DNA from: Enterobacter quasihormaechei
Lineage (GTDB): Bacteria; Pseudomonadota; Gammaproteobacteria; Enterobacterales; Enterobacteriaceae
Length of the DNA: 64,000 bases
Assembly: GCF_004331385.1 (NCBI RefSeq)
Contig: NZ_SJON01000002.1
Location: 467,766-531,765 of the forward strand
Direction of reading: 5' to 3'
Below are positions 49,976 through 63,978 of the stretch, piece by piece (within the stretch, counting starts at the first letter, position 1; each line of letters starts with the position of its first letter). Under the pieces are notes generated by a model, which was given only the letters and a program-made list of their open reading frames with translations, was not told where the DNA came from and did not search any database. Made by a program: the position numbers and the translations under genes.

Positions 49976-51871
49976 TTACGCGTCACCGAAACGACGACGG
50001 CTGGCGCCTTCTTCACGGCGTGGACCACGGTTCTCACGGCGCTCGCCGGAGAAACGACGGCCTTCACCACCGCGACCTTCGCTGCGACCGCCTTCACGAC
50101 GCTCGCCACCGAAACCGCGACCACCGCCGCGACGTTCGCCGCCGCGGTCAGGGCGTGGCTGTGCATCGCCCAGCAGCTGCATGTTCATCGGCTTGTTCAG
50201 GATGCGGGTGCGAGTAAAGTGTTGCAGTACTTCGCCCGGCATGCCTTTTGGCAGCTCGATGGTGGAGTGGGTACCGAACAGCTTGATGTTACCAATGTAA
50301 CGGCTGCTGATGTCGCCTTCGTTCGCGATTGCGCCAACGATGTGACGAACTTCAACACCATCATCACGGCCCACTTCAATGCGATACAGTTCCATGTCGC
50401 CAGCGTCACGACGCTCGCGACGTGGACGGTCTTCACCACCACGCTCTGGACGGTCGCCGCGTGGACCACGGTCGTTACGGTCGCCACGACGTTCGAAACG
50501 ATCGTCACGGTCACGGAACTCACGCTTAGGACGCATCGGTGCATCTGGCGGCACGATCAGGCTACGTTCGCCCTGCGCCATTTTCAGCAGTGCTGCGGCC
50601 AGGGTTTCCATATCCAGCTCTTCGCCTTCAGCGACAGGCTGGATCTGCGACAGCAGCGCACGGTACTGATCCAGATCGCTGCTTTCCAGCTGCTGCTGTA
50701 CTTTGGCGGCGAATTTTTCCAGGCGGCGTTTGCCCAGCAGTTCTGCGTTTGGCAGCTCAGCTTCTGGAATGGTAAGCTTCATGGTGCGTTCGATGTTACG
50801 CAGCAGACGACGCTCGCGGTTCTCAACAAACAGCAGCGCACGGCCTGCACGACCCGCACGACCGGTACGACCGATGCGGTGAACGTAAGACTCGGAGTCC
50901 ATTGGGATATCGTAGTTTACAACCAGGCTGATACGCTCAACGTCCAGACCACGTGCTGCCACGTCGGTTGCAATCAGGATATCCAGACGACCGTCTTTCA
51001 GACGCTCCAGGGTCTGCTCGCGCAGGGCCTGGTTCATGTCGCCGTTCAGCGCGGCGCTGTTGTAGCCGCTACGCTCCAGGGCTTCAGCCACTTCCAGGGT
51101 CGCGTTTTTGGTACGCACGAAGATAATCGCCGCATCAAAATCTTCCGCTTCCAGGAAACGCACCAGCGCTTCGTTTTTGCGCATGCCGTATACAGACCAG
51201 TAGCTCTGGCTGATGTCAGGGCGAGTAGTCACGCTGGACTGAATGCGCACTTCCTGCGGCTCTTTCATGAAGCGGCGGGTAATACGACGGATCGCTTCTG
51301 GCATGGTTGCAGAGAACAGAGCGGTCTGATGACCTTCCGGGATCTGCGCCATGATGGTTTCTACGTCTTCGATGAAGCCCATACGCAGCATTTCATCGGC
51401 TTCATCCAGTACCAGACCGCTCAGCTTAGAGAGGTCCAGCGTACCGCGCTTCAGGTGATCCAGCAGACGGCCCGGCGTACCGACAACGATCTGTGGACCC
51501 TGGCGCAGGGCGCGTAACTGCACGTCATAACGCTGGCCGCCGTACAGGGCTACCACGTTTACGCCGCGCATATGTTTAGAGAATTCCGTCATTGCTTCAG
51601 CAACCTGAACAGCCAGTTCACGGGTTGGAGCCAGGACGAGGATCTGCGGTGCACGCAGGTCCGGATCAATGTTGTTCAGCAGCGGCAGCGAGAATGCTGC
51701 GGTTTTACCGCTACCAGTCTGGGCCATGCCCAGCACGTCACGACCAGAAAGCAGGTGTGGGATACACTCAGCCTGGATCGGAGATGGTTTTTCGTAACCC
51801 AGATCGTTAAGGGCTTCAAGGATAGGAGCCTTCAGGCCCAGATCTGCAAAAGTGGTTTCGAATTCAGCCAT
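49976..51871 (-). CDS. deaD: DeaD (CsdA), cold-shock DEAD-box RNA helicase
   Basis: The 631-residue helicase has the motifs [11 protein letters not shown] (I), PTRELAVQ (Ia), VGTPGR (Ib), DEADEML (II), SAT (III) and [11 protein letters not shown] (VI). An RNA-binding DbpA-type domain and an Arg/Gly/Asp-rich tail follow (about residues 435-631). It acts in 50S assembly and mRNA unwinding in the cold and joins a cold degradosome. The ATG at 51871 lies inside the 3' end of yrbN; an in-frame ATG at 51880 is less likely. The GC-rich repetitive tail produces a long artefactual frame on the opposite strand. Confidence 0.97.
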   Translation of the reverse strand: MAEFETTFADLGLKAPILEALNDLGYEKPSPIQAECIPHLLSGRDVLGMAQTGSGKTAAFSLPLLNNIDPDLRAPQILVLAPTRELAVQVAEAMTEFSKHMRGVNVVALYGGQRYDVQLRALRQGPQIVVGTPGRLLDHLKRGTLDLSKLSGLVLDEADEMLRMGFIEDVETIMAQIPEGHQTALFSATMPEAIRRITRRFMKEPQEVRIQSSVTTRPDISQSYWSVYGMRKNEALVRFLEAEDFDAAIIFVRTKNATLEVAEALERSGYNSAALNGDMNQALREQTLERLKDGRLDILIATDVAARGLDVERISLVVNYDIPMDSESYVHRIGRTGRAGRAGRALLFVENRERRLLRNIERTMKLTIPEAELPNAELLGKRRLEKFAAKVQQQLESSDLDQYRALLSQIQPVAEGEELDMETLAAALLKMAQGERSLIVPPDAPMRPKREFRDRDDRFERRGDRNDRGPRGDRPERGGEDRPRRERRDAGDMELYRIEVGRDDGVEVRHIVGAIANEGDISSRYIGNIKLFGTHSTIELPKGMPGEVLQHFTRTRILNKPMNMQLLGDAQPRPDRGGERRGGGRGFGGERREGGRSEGRGGEGRRFSGERRENRGPRREEGASRRRFGDA

Positions 51872-51944
51872 GTAGTACAAGTGCCTCGATATTAATGGCG
51901 GCCAGTCTACTTAGCTCATCGTGAAAATGATTAGCAATTTTCAT
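51864..51944 (-). CDS. yrbN: YrbN, 26-residue peptide overlapping deaD
   Basis: The minus strand from 51944 encodes [20 protein letters not shown] plus ALVLHG and then stops at 51864-51866. This is nearly the sequence I remember for E. coli YrbN, which is a translated small protein between nlpI and deaD. It overlaps the deaD start by 8 bases in another frame. The overlap suggests that ribosomes ending yrbN re-start on deaD, so yrbN may act as a translational coupler in the cold-shock leader. Confidence 0.85.
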   Translation of the reverse strand: MKIANHFHDELSRLAAINIEALVLHG

Positions 51945-52052
51945 TGAAAAGTGTGAACCGGCTCAAATTAGGTGTATTGACGAACAACAACGCCCTCACC
52001 AGTGAAGGTGATGGCAATCAAAAAGATTACGGGCTGATGTTTATGTCGTCAG

Positions 52053-52937
52053 CTATTGCTGGTCCGATTCTGCCAGGTCGTCTTGCTCCTGGCCCAAGAG
52101 CGATAATTCCAACAATGCATAACGGTGCTCAACGAAGTTATGTACGTTGTTAGCAACCGCTAATTTGAACAGTGCCGTAGCGCTGTCCATATCCCCCAGA
52201 CTTAGGTAGTACTTACCTAAATAGAAGTTGGTTTCACTGAGATGCTCAGCGAGCGAGGTGTTATCCGTTGCGTCCGCCTTGAGGCGTTCCATCAGCGTTG
52301 CTTCGCTAATGTTGCCCAGGTAGAACTCGACAATGTTCCATCCCCACTGTTCCTTATCCGATTTCTCGAAGCGCTGTTGTAGTGCTTCTTTGGCCTGCTT
52401 CTCATCAAGCTTCTGCTCAACGATGTAAAGCCACAGGCTGCGGAAAGGATCATTAGGATCGTCTTGATAAAACGCCAGCAGATCATCTTGCGCTAACTTA
52501 TCACGACCGCCGTAATACAATGCGATACCGCGATTCAAGTGCGCGTAGTTGTAAGTTGGATCAAGCTCAAGTACAGAATCAAACGCTTCATAGGCAGCAT
52601 CAAAATTGCCTGCCTGCGTTAAATAAATGCCTAAGTAGTTGAATACTTCAGGCATATCAGGTCGAATCGCCAGCGCTTGTGAAAAATCATTTCGCGCCAG
52701 TGCCCTCAGACCGAGACTATCATACAACACTCCGCGCTCATATAAAAGCTGTGCGCGTTCGTCATCGGTTAAAGCCCGACTGGCAAGTATTTGTTCCATG
52801 CGTGCCAGAATCACTTCCTGCTGCAAAGTCGGTTGCAATGGCACTGCGAGGACTTCGCTCTTACGCCAGGCAGAGTTGCTGCATCCTGCCAGCGTTAAAG
52901 CTGTCGCAACGAAACACCAGCGCAAAAAAGGCTTCAT
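52053..52937 (-). CDS. nlpI: NlpI, outer-membrane TPR lipoprotein
   Basis: The 294-residue lipoprotein has a lipobox TLAGC (Cys19) and tandem TPR helices from about residue 60 to 280 ([27 protein letters not shown]). NlpI is an adaptor that brings Prc protease to murein endopeptidases such as MepS and scaffolds peptidoglycan hydrolases. The ATG at 52937 gives the E. coli length and a proper signal peptide. It lies 110 bp after pnp, within the pnp-nlpI-deaD transcription unit. Confidence 0.96.
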   Translation of the reverse strand: MKPFLRWCFVATALTLAGCSNSAWRKSEVLAVPLQPTLQQEVILARMEQILASRALTDDERAQLLYERGVLYDSLGLRALARNDFSQALAIRPDMPEVFNYLGIYLTQAGNFDAAYEAFDSVLELDPTYNYAHLNRGIALYYGGRDKLAQDDLLAFYQDDPNDPFRSLWLYIVEQKLDEKQAKEALQQRFEKSDKEQWGWNIVEFYLGNISEATLMERLKADATDNTSLAEHLSETNFYLGKYYLSLGDMDSATALFKLAVANNVHNFVEHRYALLELSLLGQEQDDLAESDQQ

Positions 52938-53047
52938 TTCCCACTCCCGAAGACAACTATTGGATGAACGTCCTGTCCCCCGGCGGCTTAACAAGGCGTC
53001 CTGCCTGATAATAAGCCCTCCGCCAGCGCGGAGGGCAAAGGGCAACC

Positions 53048-55186
53048 TTACTCGCCTTGCTGTTCAGCAGCCGGAGCTTCCGGCGCCGCAGCAGGCTGAG
53101 ACTGCTCGGTTGCTTCTTTAATGCTCAGACGGATACGGCCCTGGCGGTCAACTTCCAGAACTTTCACCGGTACTTCCTGACCCATTTGCAGGTAGTCGGT
53201 CACTTTCTCAACGCGCTTGTCAGCGATCTGAGAGATGTGAACCAGACCTTCTTTACCGCCACCGATGGCAACGAATGCACCAAAGTCAACGATACGGGTC
53301 ACTTTACCTGCATAGATACGGCCCACTTCGATTTCTGCGGTGATCTCTTCGATGCGACGGATAGCGAATTTCGCTTTCTCGCCGTCGGTTGCTGCGATCT
53401 TCACAGTACCGTCATCTTCGATTTCGATGGTGGTGCCGGTCTCTTCGGTCAGCGCGCGGATAACAGAACCGCCCTTACCGATAACGTCTTTGATCTTGTC
53501 TGGATTGATCTTGATGGTGTGAATACGTGGAGCGAACTGAGAAATGTCGCCACGCGGCGCGTTAATCGCCTGTTCCATCACGCCCAGGATGTGCAGACGC
53601 GCACCTTTAGCCTGGTTCAGAGCAACCTGCATGATCTCTTTGGTGATACCTTCAATTTTGATATCCATCTGCAAGGCAGAGATACCGTCGCGGGAACCCG
53701 CCACTTTGAAGTCCATATCGCCCAGGTGGTCTTCGTCACCCAGAATGTCAGACAGAACAACGAAGTTGTCGCCTTCTTTCACCAGACCCATTGCGATACC
53801 CGCAACGGCGGCTTTGATTGGCACGCCTGCATCCATCAGCGCCAGAGAAGCACCGCACACGGAAGCCATGGAAGAAGAACCGTTGGATTCGGTGATTTCA
53901 GACACTACGCGCACGGTGTACGGGAATTTGTCTGCTTCCGGCATCACTGCCAGCACCCCGCGCTTCGCCAGACGACCGTGACCAATTTCACGACGCTTCG
54001 GTGAGCCAACCATACCGGTCTCGCCCACAGAGTACGGAGGGAAGTTGTAGTGGAACAGGAAGCTGTCAGTGCGCTCGCCCATCAGTTCATCGATGATCTG
54101 TGCGTCACGTGCGGTACCCAGGGTCGCGGTTACCAGCGCCTGCGTTTCACCACGGGTGAACAGCGCAGAACCGTGAGTACGCGGCAGTACGCCAGTGCGC
54201 ACGTCCAGACCACGAATCATGTCTTTTTCACGGCCATCGATACGCGGCTCGCCTGCCAGTACGCGGCTACGAACAACGTTTTTCTCGATAGCGTGCAGGA
54301 TTTCGCCAATTTCGTTAGCGTCCAGCGTTTCGTCTTCGGCAACCAGGGTCGCGGTTACTTCAGATTTGATCGCGTCAACCTGAGCGTAACGCTCCTGTTT
54401 GTCGGTGATGCGGTACGCATCGCTCAGACGAGATTCTGCCAGTGCCGCAACGCGTGCGTTCAGCGCGTCGTTGGCCGCTTCTGGCTGCCAGTCCCAACGT
54501 GGTTTACCGGCTTCTTTCACCAGGTCGTTGATGTTCTGGATAACAACCTGCTGCTGCTCGTGACCGAACACCACAGCGCCCAGCATCTGGTCTTCGCTCA
54601 GCAGTTCAGCTTCGGATTCAACCATCAGCACCGCGGCTTCAGTACCGGCGACAACCAGGTCCAGCTTACTCTCTTTCAGCTCTTCCTGAGTTGGGTTCAG
54701 CACGTACTGGTCGTTAATGTAACCGACACGTGCGGCACCGATTGGGCCATTGAATGGAATACCAGACAGTGACAGGGCCGCAGAGGCACCGATCATCGCA
54801 ACGATGTCCGGGTTAACCTGTGGGTTAACGGAAACAACGGTGGCGATAACCTGCACTTCGTTAACGAAGCCTTCCGGGAACAGCGGACGAACCGGGCGGT
54901 CAATCAGACGCGCAATCAGGGTTTCGCCTTCGCTTGGACGGCCTTCACGACGGAAGAAGCCACCCGGGATTTTACCGGCAGCGTAGGTACGCTCCTGGTA
55001 GTTAACGGTCAGCGGGAAGAAGTCCTGACCTGGTTTAGCTTTTTTCTGGCCAACTACGGTAACGAATACCGCGGTGTCATCCATGCTTACCATAACGGCA
55101 GCAGTCGCCTGACGCGCCATCATGCCGGTTTCCAGCGTGACGGTATGTTGGCCATACTGGAATTTACGTACGATCGGATTCAGCAA
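53048..55186 (-). CDS. pnp: Pnp, polynucleotide phosphorylase
   Basis: The 712-residue protein has two RNase PH domains (about 1-220 and 320-545), a KH domain (about 550-610, [19 protein letters not shown]) and an S1 domain (about 620-690, [15 protein letters not shown]). It degrades RNA 3' to 5' phosphorolytically as a trimer and is part of the degradosome. The start is the TTG at 55186 (TTG CTG AAT CCG), with GAAAGGA upstream, as in E. coli. The leader carries RNase III-type hairpins used for autoregulation. Confidence 0.97.
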   Translation of the reverse strand: MLNPIVRKFQYGQHTVTLETGMMARQATAAVMVSMDDTAVFVTVVGQKKAKPGQDFFPLTVNYQERTYAAGKIPGGFFRREGRPSEGETLIARLIDRPVRPLFPEGFVNEVQVIATVVSVNPQVNPDIVAMIGASAALSLSGIPFNGPIGAARVGYINDQYVLNPTQEELKESKLDLVVAGTEAAVLMVESEAELLSEDQMLGAVVFGHEQQQVVIQNINDLVKEAGKPRWDWQPEAANDALNARVAALAESRLSDAYRITDKQERYAQVDAIKSEVTATLVAEDETLDANEIGEILHAIEKNVVRSRVLAGEPRIDGREKDMIRGLDVRTGVLPRTHGSALFTRGETQALVTATLGTARDAQIIDELMGERTDSFLFHYNFPPYSVGETGMVGSPKRREIGHGRLAKRGVLAVMPEADKFPYTVRVVSEITESNGSSSMASVCGASLALMDAGVPIKAAVAGIAMGLVKEGDNFVVLSDILGDEDHLGDMDFKVAGSRDGISALQMDIKIEGITKEIMQVALNQAKGARLHILGVMEQAINAPRGDISQFAPRIHTIKINPDKIKDVIGKGGSVIRALTEETGTTIEIEDDGTVKIAATDGEKAKFAIRRIEEITAEIEVGRIYAGKVTRIVDFGAFVAIGGGKEGLVHISQIADKRVEKVTDYLQMGQEVPVKVLEVDRQGRIRLSIKEATEQSQPAAAPEAPAAEQQGE

Positions 55187-55210
55187 AATTCTGTCCTTTC
55201 TCAAATGATT

Positions 55211-55235
55211 GTCAGCACACCTCAGGTGTGCTGAC
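55211..55235 (-). promoter_or_regulatory. Leader hairpin just upstream of pnp
   Basis: GTCAGCACAC and GTGTGCTGAC form a perfect 10-bp stem with the 5-base loop CTCAG (minus strand CTGAG). It ends about 25 bases before the pnp start and belongs to the autoregulated leader. Confidence 0.7.
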
Positions 55236-55264
55236 GATTTAACCCGACCTTCTTCGCATCCTCG

Positions 55265-55316
55265 CGACTAATGACAACCGACACCCCCCTGGGTGAAGCC
55301 TCTCATTAGCCGCGCG
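55265..55316 (-). promoter_or_regulatory. RNase III processing stem in the pnp leader
   Basis: CGCGACTAATGA (55265-) pairs imperfectly with TCATTAGCCGCG (-55316) to form a long interrupted stem. It occupies the position of the E. coli pnp leader duplex that RNase III cuts before Pnp represses its own mRNA. E. coli also encodes the sRNA SraG (PsrO) in the rpsO-pnp gap; I cannot define its ends here. Confidence 0.7.
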
Positions 55317-55385
55317 AACCTCTGCAATGAAGATCATTTATAGCAACAATACAATAGTTTCCATTGAATTGCTGCCGTCCGGTTG

Positions 55386-55412
55386 AAAAAAGGGGCCATC
55401 AGGCCCCCTTTT
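55386..55412 (-). terminator. rpsO terminator / attenuator before pnp
   Basis: The stem AGGGGCC / GGCCCCCT with loop ATCA is followed on the minus strand by six T residues. In E. coli the equivalent terminator is leaky, so rpsO transcripts partly read into pnp. Confidence 0.88.
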
Positions 55413-55428
55413 CTGAAACTAGCAAGAA

Positions 55429-56802
<1,374 letters not shown>

Positions 56803-56803
<1 letters not shown>

Positions 56804-57207
56804 CAGTCCTCCTTGCTGTCGTCCGCCGGGTTAACACGACGCTCGTCGTCATGTTTCACCACGCTGGTCACCAGGTTGGACATACGCATACCTTCGACCA
56901 GCGAGTTGTCGTAGAAGAAGGTCAGCTCCGGTACGATACGCAGGCGCATCGCTTTGCCAAGCAGAGAGCGGATGAAACCAGAGGCTTCCTGCAACGCTTT
57001 AATGCCGTTCTTCACGGCGTCTTCATCCTGATCATTCAGGAACGTCACGAACACTTTGGCGTACGCCAGGTCGCGGGACATTTCCACGCCAGACACGGTG
57101 GTCATCATTCCCACGCGTGGATCTTTGATTTCACGTTGCAGAATGAGAGCGATCTCTTTCTGCATCTCCTGCGCGACGCGCTGAGGGCGACCAAATTCTT
57201 TCGCCAT
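56803..57207 (-). CDS. rbfA: RbfA, 30S ribosome-binding factor
   Basis: The 134-residue KH-type protein starts [20 protein letters not shown], has the conserved [20 protein letters not shown], and ends in a charged tail. It is needed for 16S 5'-end maturation and growth in the cold. The ATG at 57207 is preceded by GGAGAA. Unusually, a terminator-like hairpin and a REP lie between infB and this gene. Confidence 0.96.
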
Positions 57208-57221
57208 AATAAATTCTCCAG

Positions 57222-57247
57222 ACAAAAAAGGGGCTTAAGCCCCTTTT
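57222..57247 (-). terminator. Terminator-like hairpin between infB and rbfA
   Basis: AAAAAGGGGCTTAAGCCCCTTTTT is an almost perfect palindrome. On the minus strand the GC stem is followed by six T residues just upstream of the rbfA ribosome site, so it could partly attenuate the operon. Confidence 0.7.
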
Positions 57248-57256
57248 TAAAATTAT

Positions 57257-57291
57257 TGCCGGGTGGCGCTTCGCTTACCCGGCCTACGCTA
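57257..57291. repeat. REP element between infB and rbfA
   Basis: TGCCGGGTGGCGCTTCGCTTACCCGGCC is a REP palindrome inside the nusA-infB-rbfA operon. Confidence 0.85.
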
Positions 57292-57313
57292 GTTAATCTT
57301 CAGTTGAAGAAGA

Positions 57314-60001
57314 TTACGCGATGGTACGCTGAATTTCGATGATCTCGAACACTTCGATCATATCGCCAACGCGAACGTCGTTGTAGTTCTTCACGCCGAT
57401 ACCACATTCCATGCCGTTACGGACTTCGTTAACGTCATCTTTGAAGCGGCGCAGGGATTCCAGCTCGCCTTCGTAGATAACCACGTTGTCACGCAGTACG
57501 CGGATTGGGTTGTGACGCTTGATGGTCCCTTCGGTAACCATACAGCCCGCGATCGCACCGAATTTCGGTGATTTGAACACGTCACGTACTTCAGCCAGAC
57601 CGATGATCTGCTGTTTCAGCTCAGGAGACAGCATGCCGCTCATCGCTGCTTTCACTTCATCAATCAGGTTATAGATGACGGAGTAGTAACGCAGATCCAG
57701 GCTTTCAGCATCAATCACTTTACGCGCAGAAGCATCAGCACGAACGTTGAAGCCAACCAGGATAGCGTTGGACGCGGCTGCCAGGGTTGCGTCGGTTTCG
57801 GTGATACCACCTACGCCAGAACCGATGATCTTCACTTTCACTTCGTCGGTAGACAGTTTCAGCAAGGAGTCGGAGATCGCTTCCACAGAGCCCTGAACGT
57901 CCGCTTTCAGAACGATGTTCACTTCGTGAACTTCGCCTTCGGTCATGTTGGCGAACATGTTCTCGAGTTTAGATTTCTGCTGACGAGCCAGCTTCACTTC
58001 ACGGAATTTACCCTGACGATACAGAGCCACTTCACGCGCTTTCTTCTCGTCACGAACGACGGTCACTTCGTCACCGGCAGCAGGTACGCCGGACAGGCCG
58101 AGGATTTCCACTGGAATGGACGGACCCGCTTCCAGCACTTCCTGACCCAGTTCGTTACGCATCGCACGAACGCGACCGTATTCGAAGCCACACAGAACGA
58201 TGTCGCCCTTGTGCAGAGTACCTTCGCGAACCAGAACGGTTGCAACCGGACCACGACCTTTATCCAGGAAGGATTCGATTACCGCGCCGCTCGCCATACC
58301 TTTACGTACCGCTTTCAGCTCCAGAACTTCAGCCTGAAGCAGGATGGCGTTCAGCAGGTCGTCGATACCGGTACCCGCTTTTGCAGATACAGGGATGAAC
58401 TGCGCTTCACCGCCCCACTCTTCCGGCATAACGCCGTACTGGGACAGTTCGTTCTTCACGCGATCCATATCGGCTTCTGGCTTATCGATTTTGTTGACTG
58501 CAACAACCAGAGGCACCTGCGCCGCTTTCGCGTGCTGGATAGCTTCAATGGTCTGTGGCATCACGCCATCGTCGGCAGCAACAACCAGGACAACGATATC
58601 CGTTGCCTGAGCACCACGTGCACGCATTGAGGTAAACGCTGCGTGGCCTGGGGTATCCAGGAAGGTGATCATGCCGTTTTCGGTTTCTACGTGGTAAGCA
58701 CCGATGTGCTGGGTAATACCACCCGCTTCGCCGGAGGCAACCTTAGTAGAACGAATGTAGTCAAGCAGAGAGGTTTTACCGTGGTCAACGTGACCCATGA
58801 TGGTCACAACCGGTGCGCGCGGTTCAGCCGCTGCGCCAGTGTCACGGTCGCTCATGACGGCTTCTTCCAGCTCGTTTTCACGACGCAGGATAACTTTGTG
58901 GCCCATCTCTTCGGCAACCAGCTGTGCGGTTTCCTGGTCGATGACCTGGTTGATGGTGGCCATTGCGCCCAGTTTCATCATCGCTTTGATGACCTGAGAG
59001 CCTTTCACCGCCATCTTGTTAGCCAGTTCGCCAACGGTGATGGTTTCACCGATCACAACGTCACGGTTAACGGCCTGAGCAGGCTTCTGGAAGCCCTGCT
59101 GGAGAGCGGAACCTTTACGCTTGCCGCCTTTTCCACCGCGAACCGCTGCACGTGCTTCTTCACGGTCAGCTTTAGATTCAGCGTGTTTGTTACCTTTTTT
59201 CGCAGGACGCGCCGCTTTTGCACTGCGGGTACGGCTACGACCACCTTCAACCTCACGGTCGTTGTCGTCTTCTGCCTGACGCGCATGCTGAGAGGTAGTG
59301 ACGTGATAATCGCTGGTGTCTTCAGTTGGTTCAGCGGTATTCACGCCGTTCTTCTCGTTTTCTTCTGCCATGCGACGCGCTTCTTCGGCGACGCGGCGAG
59401 CTTCTTCTTCAAGCTTGCGGCGGGCTTCTTCTTCCGCTTTACGCTTCAGCTCGGCAGCTTCATTTTCACGGCGGGCTTTTTCAGCCTGGGCAGTTTTGGT
59501 CATTTCGTCGGTCTGTTGATTGCTCACTTTGTCTTTTTCCGCAGCGTCACGCTTCGCTTTTTCACCGGCGTCGCGTTTCGCTTTTTCTGCGGCCTCACGT
59601 TCAGCTTTTAATTCTGCTTCACGTTTGGCAGTGGCTTCTGCCTCACGCTGAGCTTGTTCTTCCGCTTCACGCTGTGCCTGCTCTTCCGCGGCAAGGCGTT
59701 CTGCCTCTTGCGGATCACGTTTTACAAAGGTGCGCGTCTTGCGGACTTCGATTTGTACCGACTTGCTTTTGCCACCGGTACCAGGGATGTTCAACGTGCT
59801 ACGCGTTTTACGCTGTAGCGTTAACTTGTCAGGCGTTGAGCCGTGTTCACGGTTCAGGTGCGATAACAAGGTTTGTTTTTCTTGCGCGGTCACCGAGTCA
59901 TCAGCGGACTTCGGGATCCCTGCATCAGCAAATTGCTGTACCAGGCGGTCCACGGAGGTCTGAATCTCAGCAGCCAGCGATTTTACAGTTACATCAGTCA
60001 T
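57314..60001 (-). CDS. infB: InfB, translation initiation factor IF-2
   Basis: The 895-residue GTPase has an N-terminal IF2N domain, a long Glu/Arg/Ala-rich charged linker (about 100-300, repeated EEQAQREAE and EKAKRDA units) and the G domain. Its G motifs are GHVDHGKTS (G1, about 403-411), DTPGH (G3) and NKID (G4). It places initiator tRNA on the 30S subunit. E. coli makes shorter forms from internal starts near residues 158-165, and a similar arrangement is likely but not shown here. It is immediately downstream of nusA (24 bp). Confidence 0.97.
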   Translation of the reverse strand: MTDVTVKSLAAEIQTSVDRLVQQFADAGIPKSADDSVTAQEKQTLLSHLNREHGSTPDKLTLQRKTRSTLNIPGTGGKSKSVQIEVRKTRTFVKRDPQEAERLAAEEQAQREAEEQAQREAEATAKREAELKAEREAAEKAKRDAGEKAKRDAAEKDKVSNQQTDEMTKTAQAEKARRENEAAELKRKAEEEARRKLEEEARRVAEEARRMAEENEKNGVNTAEPTEDTSDYHVTTSQHARQAEDDNDREVEGGRSRTRSAKAARPAKKGNKHAESKADREEARAAVRGGKGGKRKGSALQQGFQKPAQAVNRDVVIGETITVGELANKMAVKGSQVIKAMMKLGAMATINQVIDQETAQLVAEEMGHKVILRRENELEEAVMSDRDTGAAAEPRAPVVTIMGHVDHGKTSLLDYIRSTKVASGEAGGITQHIGAYHVETENGMITFLDTPGHAAFTSMRARGAQATDIVVLVVAADDGVMPQTIEAIQHAKAAQVPLVVAVNKIDKPEADMDRVKNELSQYGVMPEEWGGEAQFIPVSAKAGTGIDDLLNAILLQAEVLELKAVRKGMASGAVIESFLDKGRGPVATVLVREGTLHKGDIVLCGFEYGRVRAMRNELGQEVLEAGPSIPVEILGLSGVPAAGDEVTVVRDEKKAREVALYRQGKFREVKLARQQKSKLENMFANMTEGEVHEVNIVLKADVQGSVEAISDSLLKLSTDEVKVKIIGSGVGGITETDATLAAASNAILVGFNVRADASARKVIDAESLDLRYYSVIYNLIDEVKAAMSGMLSPELKQQIIGLAEVRDVFKSPKFGAIAGCMVTEGTIKRHNPIRVLRDNVVIYEGELESLRRFKDDVNEVRNGMECGIGVKNYNDVRVGDMIEVFEIIEIQRTIA

Positions 60002-60025
60002 GCTGTTCCTTCCTGCTACAGTTTA

Positions 60026-61528
60026 TTACGCTTCGTCGCCGAACCAGCAAATATTACGTGCGGCCATGATGAGTTCGCCGGCTTTCTCGTCGGTTAAACC
60101 TTCGATATCAGCCAGGTCATCAACGCCTTGCTCAGCGAGATCTTCCAGCGTACAAACACCACGGGCAGCCAGCTTGAACGCAATCGCACGATCAAGACCT
60201 TCCAGATTCAGCAGGTCATCAGCCGGCTTCTTATCGCCAAGGCTTTCTTCCTGAGCCAGTGCCAGGGTGGTCAGTGCGTTTTTAGCGCGTTCACGCAGGG
60301 CTTCAACGGTTGGTTCATCCAGACCGTCAATTTCCAGCAGCTCTTTCATTGGCACGTAGGCCAGTTCTTCCAGCGTTGAGAAACCTTCTTCAACCAGCAC
60401 AGTGGCGAAGTCTTCGTCAATGTCCAGGTATTTGGTGAAGGTATCGATCGCCGCGTGGGCTTCAGCCTGATGCTTGGCCTGAAGGTCATCAACGGTCATG
60501 ACGTTGAGTTCCCAGCCGCTCAGCTGTGACGCCAGACGTACGTTCTGACCGTTACGGCCAATCGCCTGCGCCAGGTTGCCCGCTTCTACAGCGATATCCA
60601 TGGTGTGTTTGTCTTCGTCAACAACGATAGACGCCACATCAGCCGGAGCCATTGCGTTGATCACGAACTGCGCCGGGTTGTCGTCCCACAGAACGATATC
60701 AATGCGCTCGCCGCCCAGTTCGGTAGAAACCGCCTGAACGCGTGCGCCGCGCATACCGACGCAAGCACCGACCGGGTCGATACGCTTGTCGTTGGTTTTC
60801 ACCGCAATTTTCGCACGGGAACCCGGATCGCGGGCCGCCGCTTTGATTTCGATAACTTCTTCGCCGATTTCCGGCACTTCGATACGGAACAGTTCAACCA
60901 GCATTTCTGGTTTAGAACGGGTCACGAACAGCTGTGCACCACGCGCTTCAGGGCGTACGGCATACAGCACACCACGGATACGGTCGCCTGGGCGGAAGTT
61001 TTCACGCGGCAGCATGTCTTCACGCAGGATCACGGCTTCAGCGTTACCCGGCATCCCTTCGGATTTGATCTCCAGAGAGATGTTGTCGCGGTTCACTTTC
61101 TTCACCACGCCGGTGATGATTTCGCCTTCCTGATCGCGGAACTGATCGACAACCAGCGCGCGCTCGGCTTCGCGCACTTTCTGCACGATAACCTGCTTCG
61201 CGGTCTGGGTGGTGATACGGTCGAAGGTAACTGATTCGATCTGATCTTCAACGTAGTCACCCACGTTCAGACTTTCGTCTTCAAAACGTGCCGCTTCCAG
61301 GGTGATCTCTTTGGTCGGCTGGGTCACTTCTTCAACGATTACCCAACGACGGAATGTATCGAAGTCACCGCTTTTACGATCGATTTCTACTCGAACATCG
61401 ATCTCTTGTTCGTATTTTTTCTTGGTTGCTGTAGCCAGTGCACTTTCCAGCGCTTCGAAAATCTTCTCACGCGGCAGTGATTTCTCGTTGGAGACGGCTT
61501 CAACAACAGCCAAAATTTCTTTGTTCAT
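60026..61528 (-). CDS. nusA: NusA, transcription elongation/termination factor
   Basis: The 500-residue protein has an N-terminal RNA-polymerase-binding domain (1-130), an S1 domain (about 135-200), two KH domains (about 230-345, [14 protein letters not shown] and [15 protein letters not shown]) and two C-terminal acidic repeats (about 365-425 and 440-495). It controls pausing, termination and antitermination. It lies between rimP and infB in the classic operon, whose leader responds to NusA. Confidence 0.97.
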   Translation of the reverse strand: MNKEILAVVEAVSNEKSLPREKIFEALESALATATKKKYEQEIDVRVEIDRKSGDFDTFRRWVIVEEVTQPTKEITLEAARFEDESLNVGDYVEDQIESVTFDRITTQTAKQVIVQKVREAERALVVDQFRDQEGEIITGVVKKVNRDNISLEIKSEGMPGNAEAVILREDMLPRENFRPGDRIRGVLYAVRPEARGAQLFVTRSKPEMLVELFRIEVPEIGEEVIEIKAAARDPGSRAKIAVKTNDKRIDPVGACVGMRGARVQAVSTELGGERIDIVLWDDNPAQFVINAMAPADVASIVVDEDKHTMDIAVEAGNLAQAIGRNGQNVRLASQLSGWELNVMTVDDLQAKHQAEAHAAIDTFTKYLDIDEDFATVLVEEGFSTLEELAYVPMKELLEIDGLDEPTVEALRERAKNALTTLALAQEESLGDKKPADDLLNLEGLDRAIAFKLAARGVCTLEDLAEQGVDDLADIEGLTDEKAGELIMAARNICWFGDEA

Positions 61529-61556
61529 CGCGGGCTTTTCACCTCAATCCAGACTG

Positions 61557-62009
61557 TTAAAAGTGGGGAACCAGGTTCGCCTTCTGGATATTACTCAGCG
61601 CGAACACTTCATCTTTGCCTTCGACTGTCACCGTGATCATTTCACCATCAACGGCTTTGATAATTCCCTGCCATTTACGGCGGTTCTGTACGGCCATACG
61701 CAGAACCAGAGCCACTTCTTCACCGGTAAAGCGCACATAGTGCTCGGCCGTGAACATCGGGCGATCGAGGCCAGGTGAGGAAACTTCCAGGTTGTACGCA
61801 ACGGTAATCGGGTCTTCAACGTCAAGAACCGCACTCACCTGGTGGCTAACATCAGCACAATCATCAACATTGATGCCATCTTCACTATCAATATAGATGC
61901 GCAGCGTCGATGTGCGGCCGCGAACGAATTCGATGCCGACCAGTTCGTAGCCCAGTGCTTCGACCGGTGCAGTAATCATCTCTGTTAATTTTTGCTCTAA
62001 TGTGGACAA
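61557..62009 (-). CDS. rimP: RimP, 30S maturation factor
   Basis: The 150-residue protein has the RimP core [22 protein letters not shown] and [15 protein letters not shown]. It is needed for 30S subunit assembly. The start is taken as TTG at 62009 (TTG TCC ACA TTA), behind GGGGGTG; it gives the E. coli length, although GTG 62015 and ATG 62021 are in frame. A weak GGGC..GCCC hairpin with a T run lies just upstream and may attenuate read-through from metY. Confidence 0.93.
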   Translation of the reverse strand: MSTLEQKLTEMITAPVEALGYELVGIEFVRGRTSTLRIYIDSEDGINVDDCADVSHQVSAVLDVEDPITVAYNLEVSSPGLDRPMFTAEHYVRFTGEEVALVLRMAVQNRRKWQGIIKAVDGEMITVTVEGKDEVFALSNIQKANLVPHF

Positions 62010-62026
62010 GCCCACCCCCAAGACAT

Positions 62027-62049
62027 AAAAAAAGGGCGTAAAGCCCAGT
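62027..62049 (-). terminator. Weak attenuator-like hairpin upstream of rimP
   Basis: On the minus strand the short stem GGGC/GCCC with a 5-base loop is followed by seven T residues, between metY and rimP. Confidence 0.5.
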
Positions 62050-62067
62050 TATTCTGTAGTCAGATAA

Positions 62068-62094
62068 CAAAAAACCCCGATAAATCGGGGCTTT
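62068..62094 (-). terminator. metY terminator
   Basis: The stem CCCCGAT / ATCGGGG with a 3-base loop is followed on the minus strand by a T run. Transcription into rimP-nusA must pass this or start anew. Confidence 0.85.
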
Positions 62095-62216
62095 AGATAA
62101 CTGAACCCTATAGCCACAACTGTGGCCTGGAGCACTCTCCGAAAGAATTTTTTCAAATCCAGCTACGAAGGCTCTAAGTCTTCACAGTATATTTGAAAAA
62201 GAACTTTATAGGAAAG

Positions 62217-62293
<77 letters not shown>

Positions 62294-62308
62294 CCTGAAA
62301 CGTGGCAA

Positions 62309-62337
62309 ATTCTACGCGTTTTGGACAGAATTTGCAA
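62309..62337 (-). promoter_or_regulatory. metY-rimP-nusA promoter
   Basis: On the minus strand TTGCAA (62337-62332), a 17-bp spacer and TAGAAT (62314-62309) place transcription start near 62302, just before the tRNA 5' end. Confidence 0.7.
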
Positions 62338-62492
62338 ATAATGCTGGGATTTGGTACCGAAGACGGGACGTAAAATCGGCGTTCAGTATATTGATAGTTG
62401 ACCCCACCTGTCAACCCGGCTTCCGCCAGATCGTTTAGACCAAAATTTTTACAAAAAACGCACGCATCTCTTCCGGTCTTCGCCAAAAGATG

Positions 62493-63927
<1,435 letters not shown>

Positions 63928-63944
63928 TCGCTGATGTAACATGC

Positions 63945-63971
63945 AAAAGGCGCCCAATGGGCGCCTTTTTT
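63945..63971 (+). terminator. argG terminator
   Basis: The stem AAGGCGCCC / GGGCGCCTT is followed by a run of T residues. Confidence 0.92.
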
Positions 63972-63978
63972 GTGGTCT

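Noticed and set aside
49856..51517. Long plus-strand open frame (553 codons) opposite deaD
   Set aside because: It lies antisense to the helicase domains of deaD, has an implausible Thr/Ala-rich composition and no family resemblance; it is a shadow of GC-rich codons.
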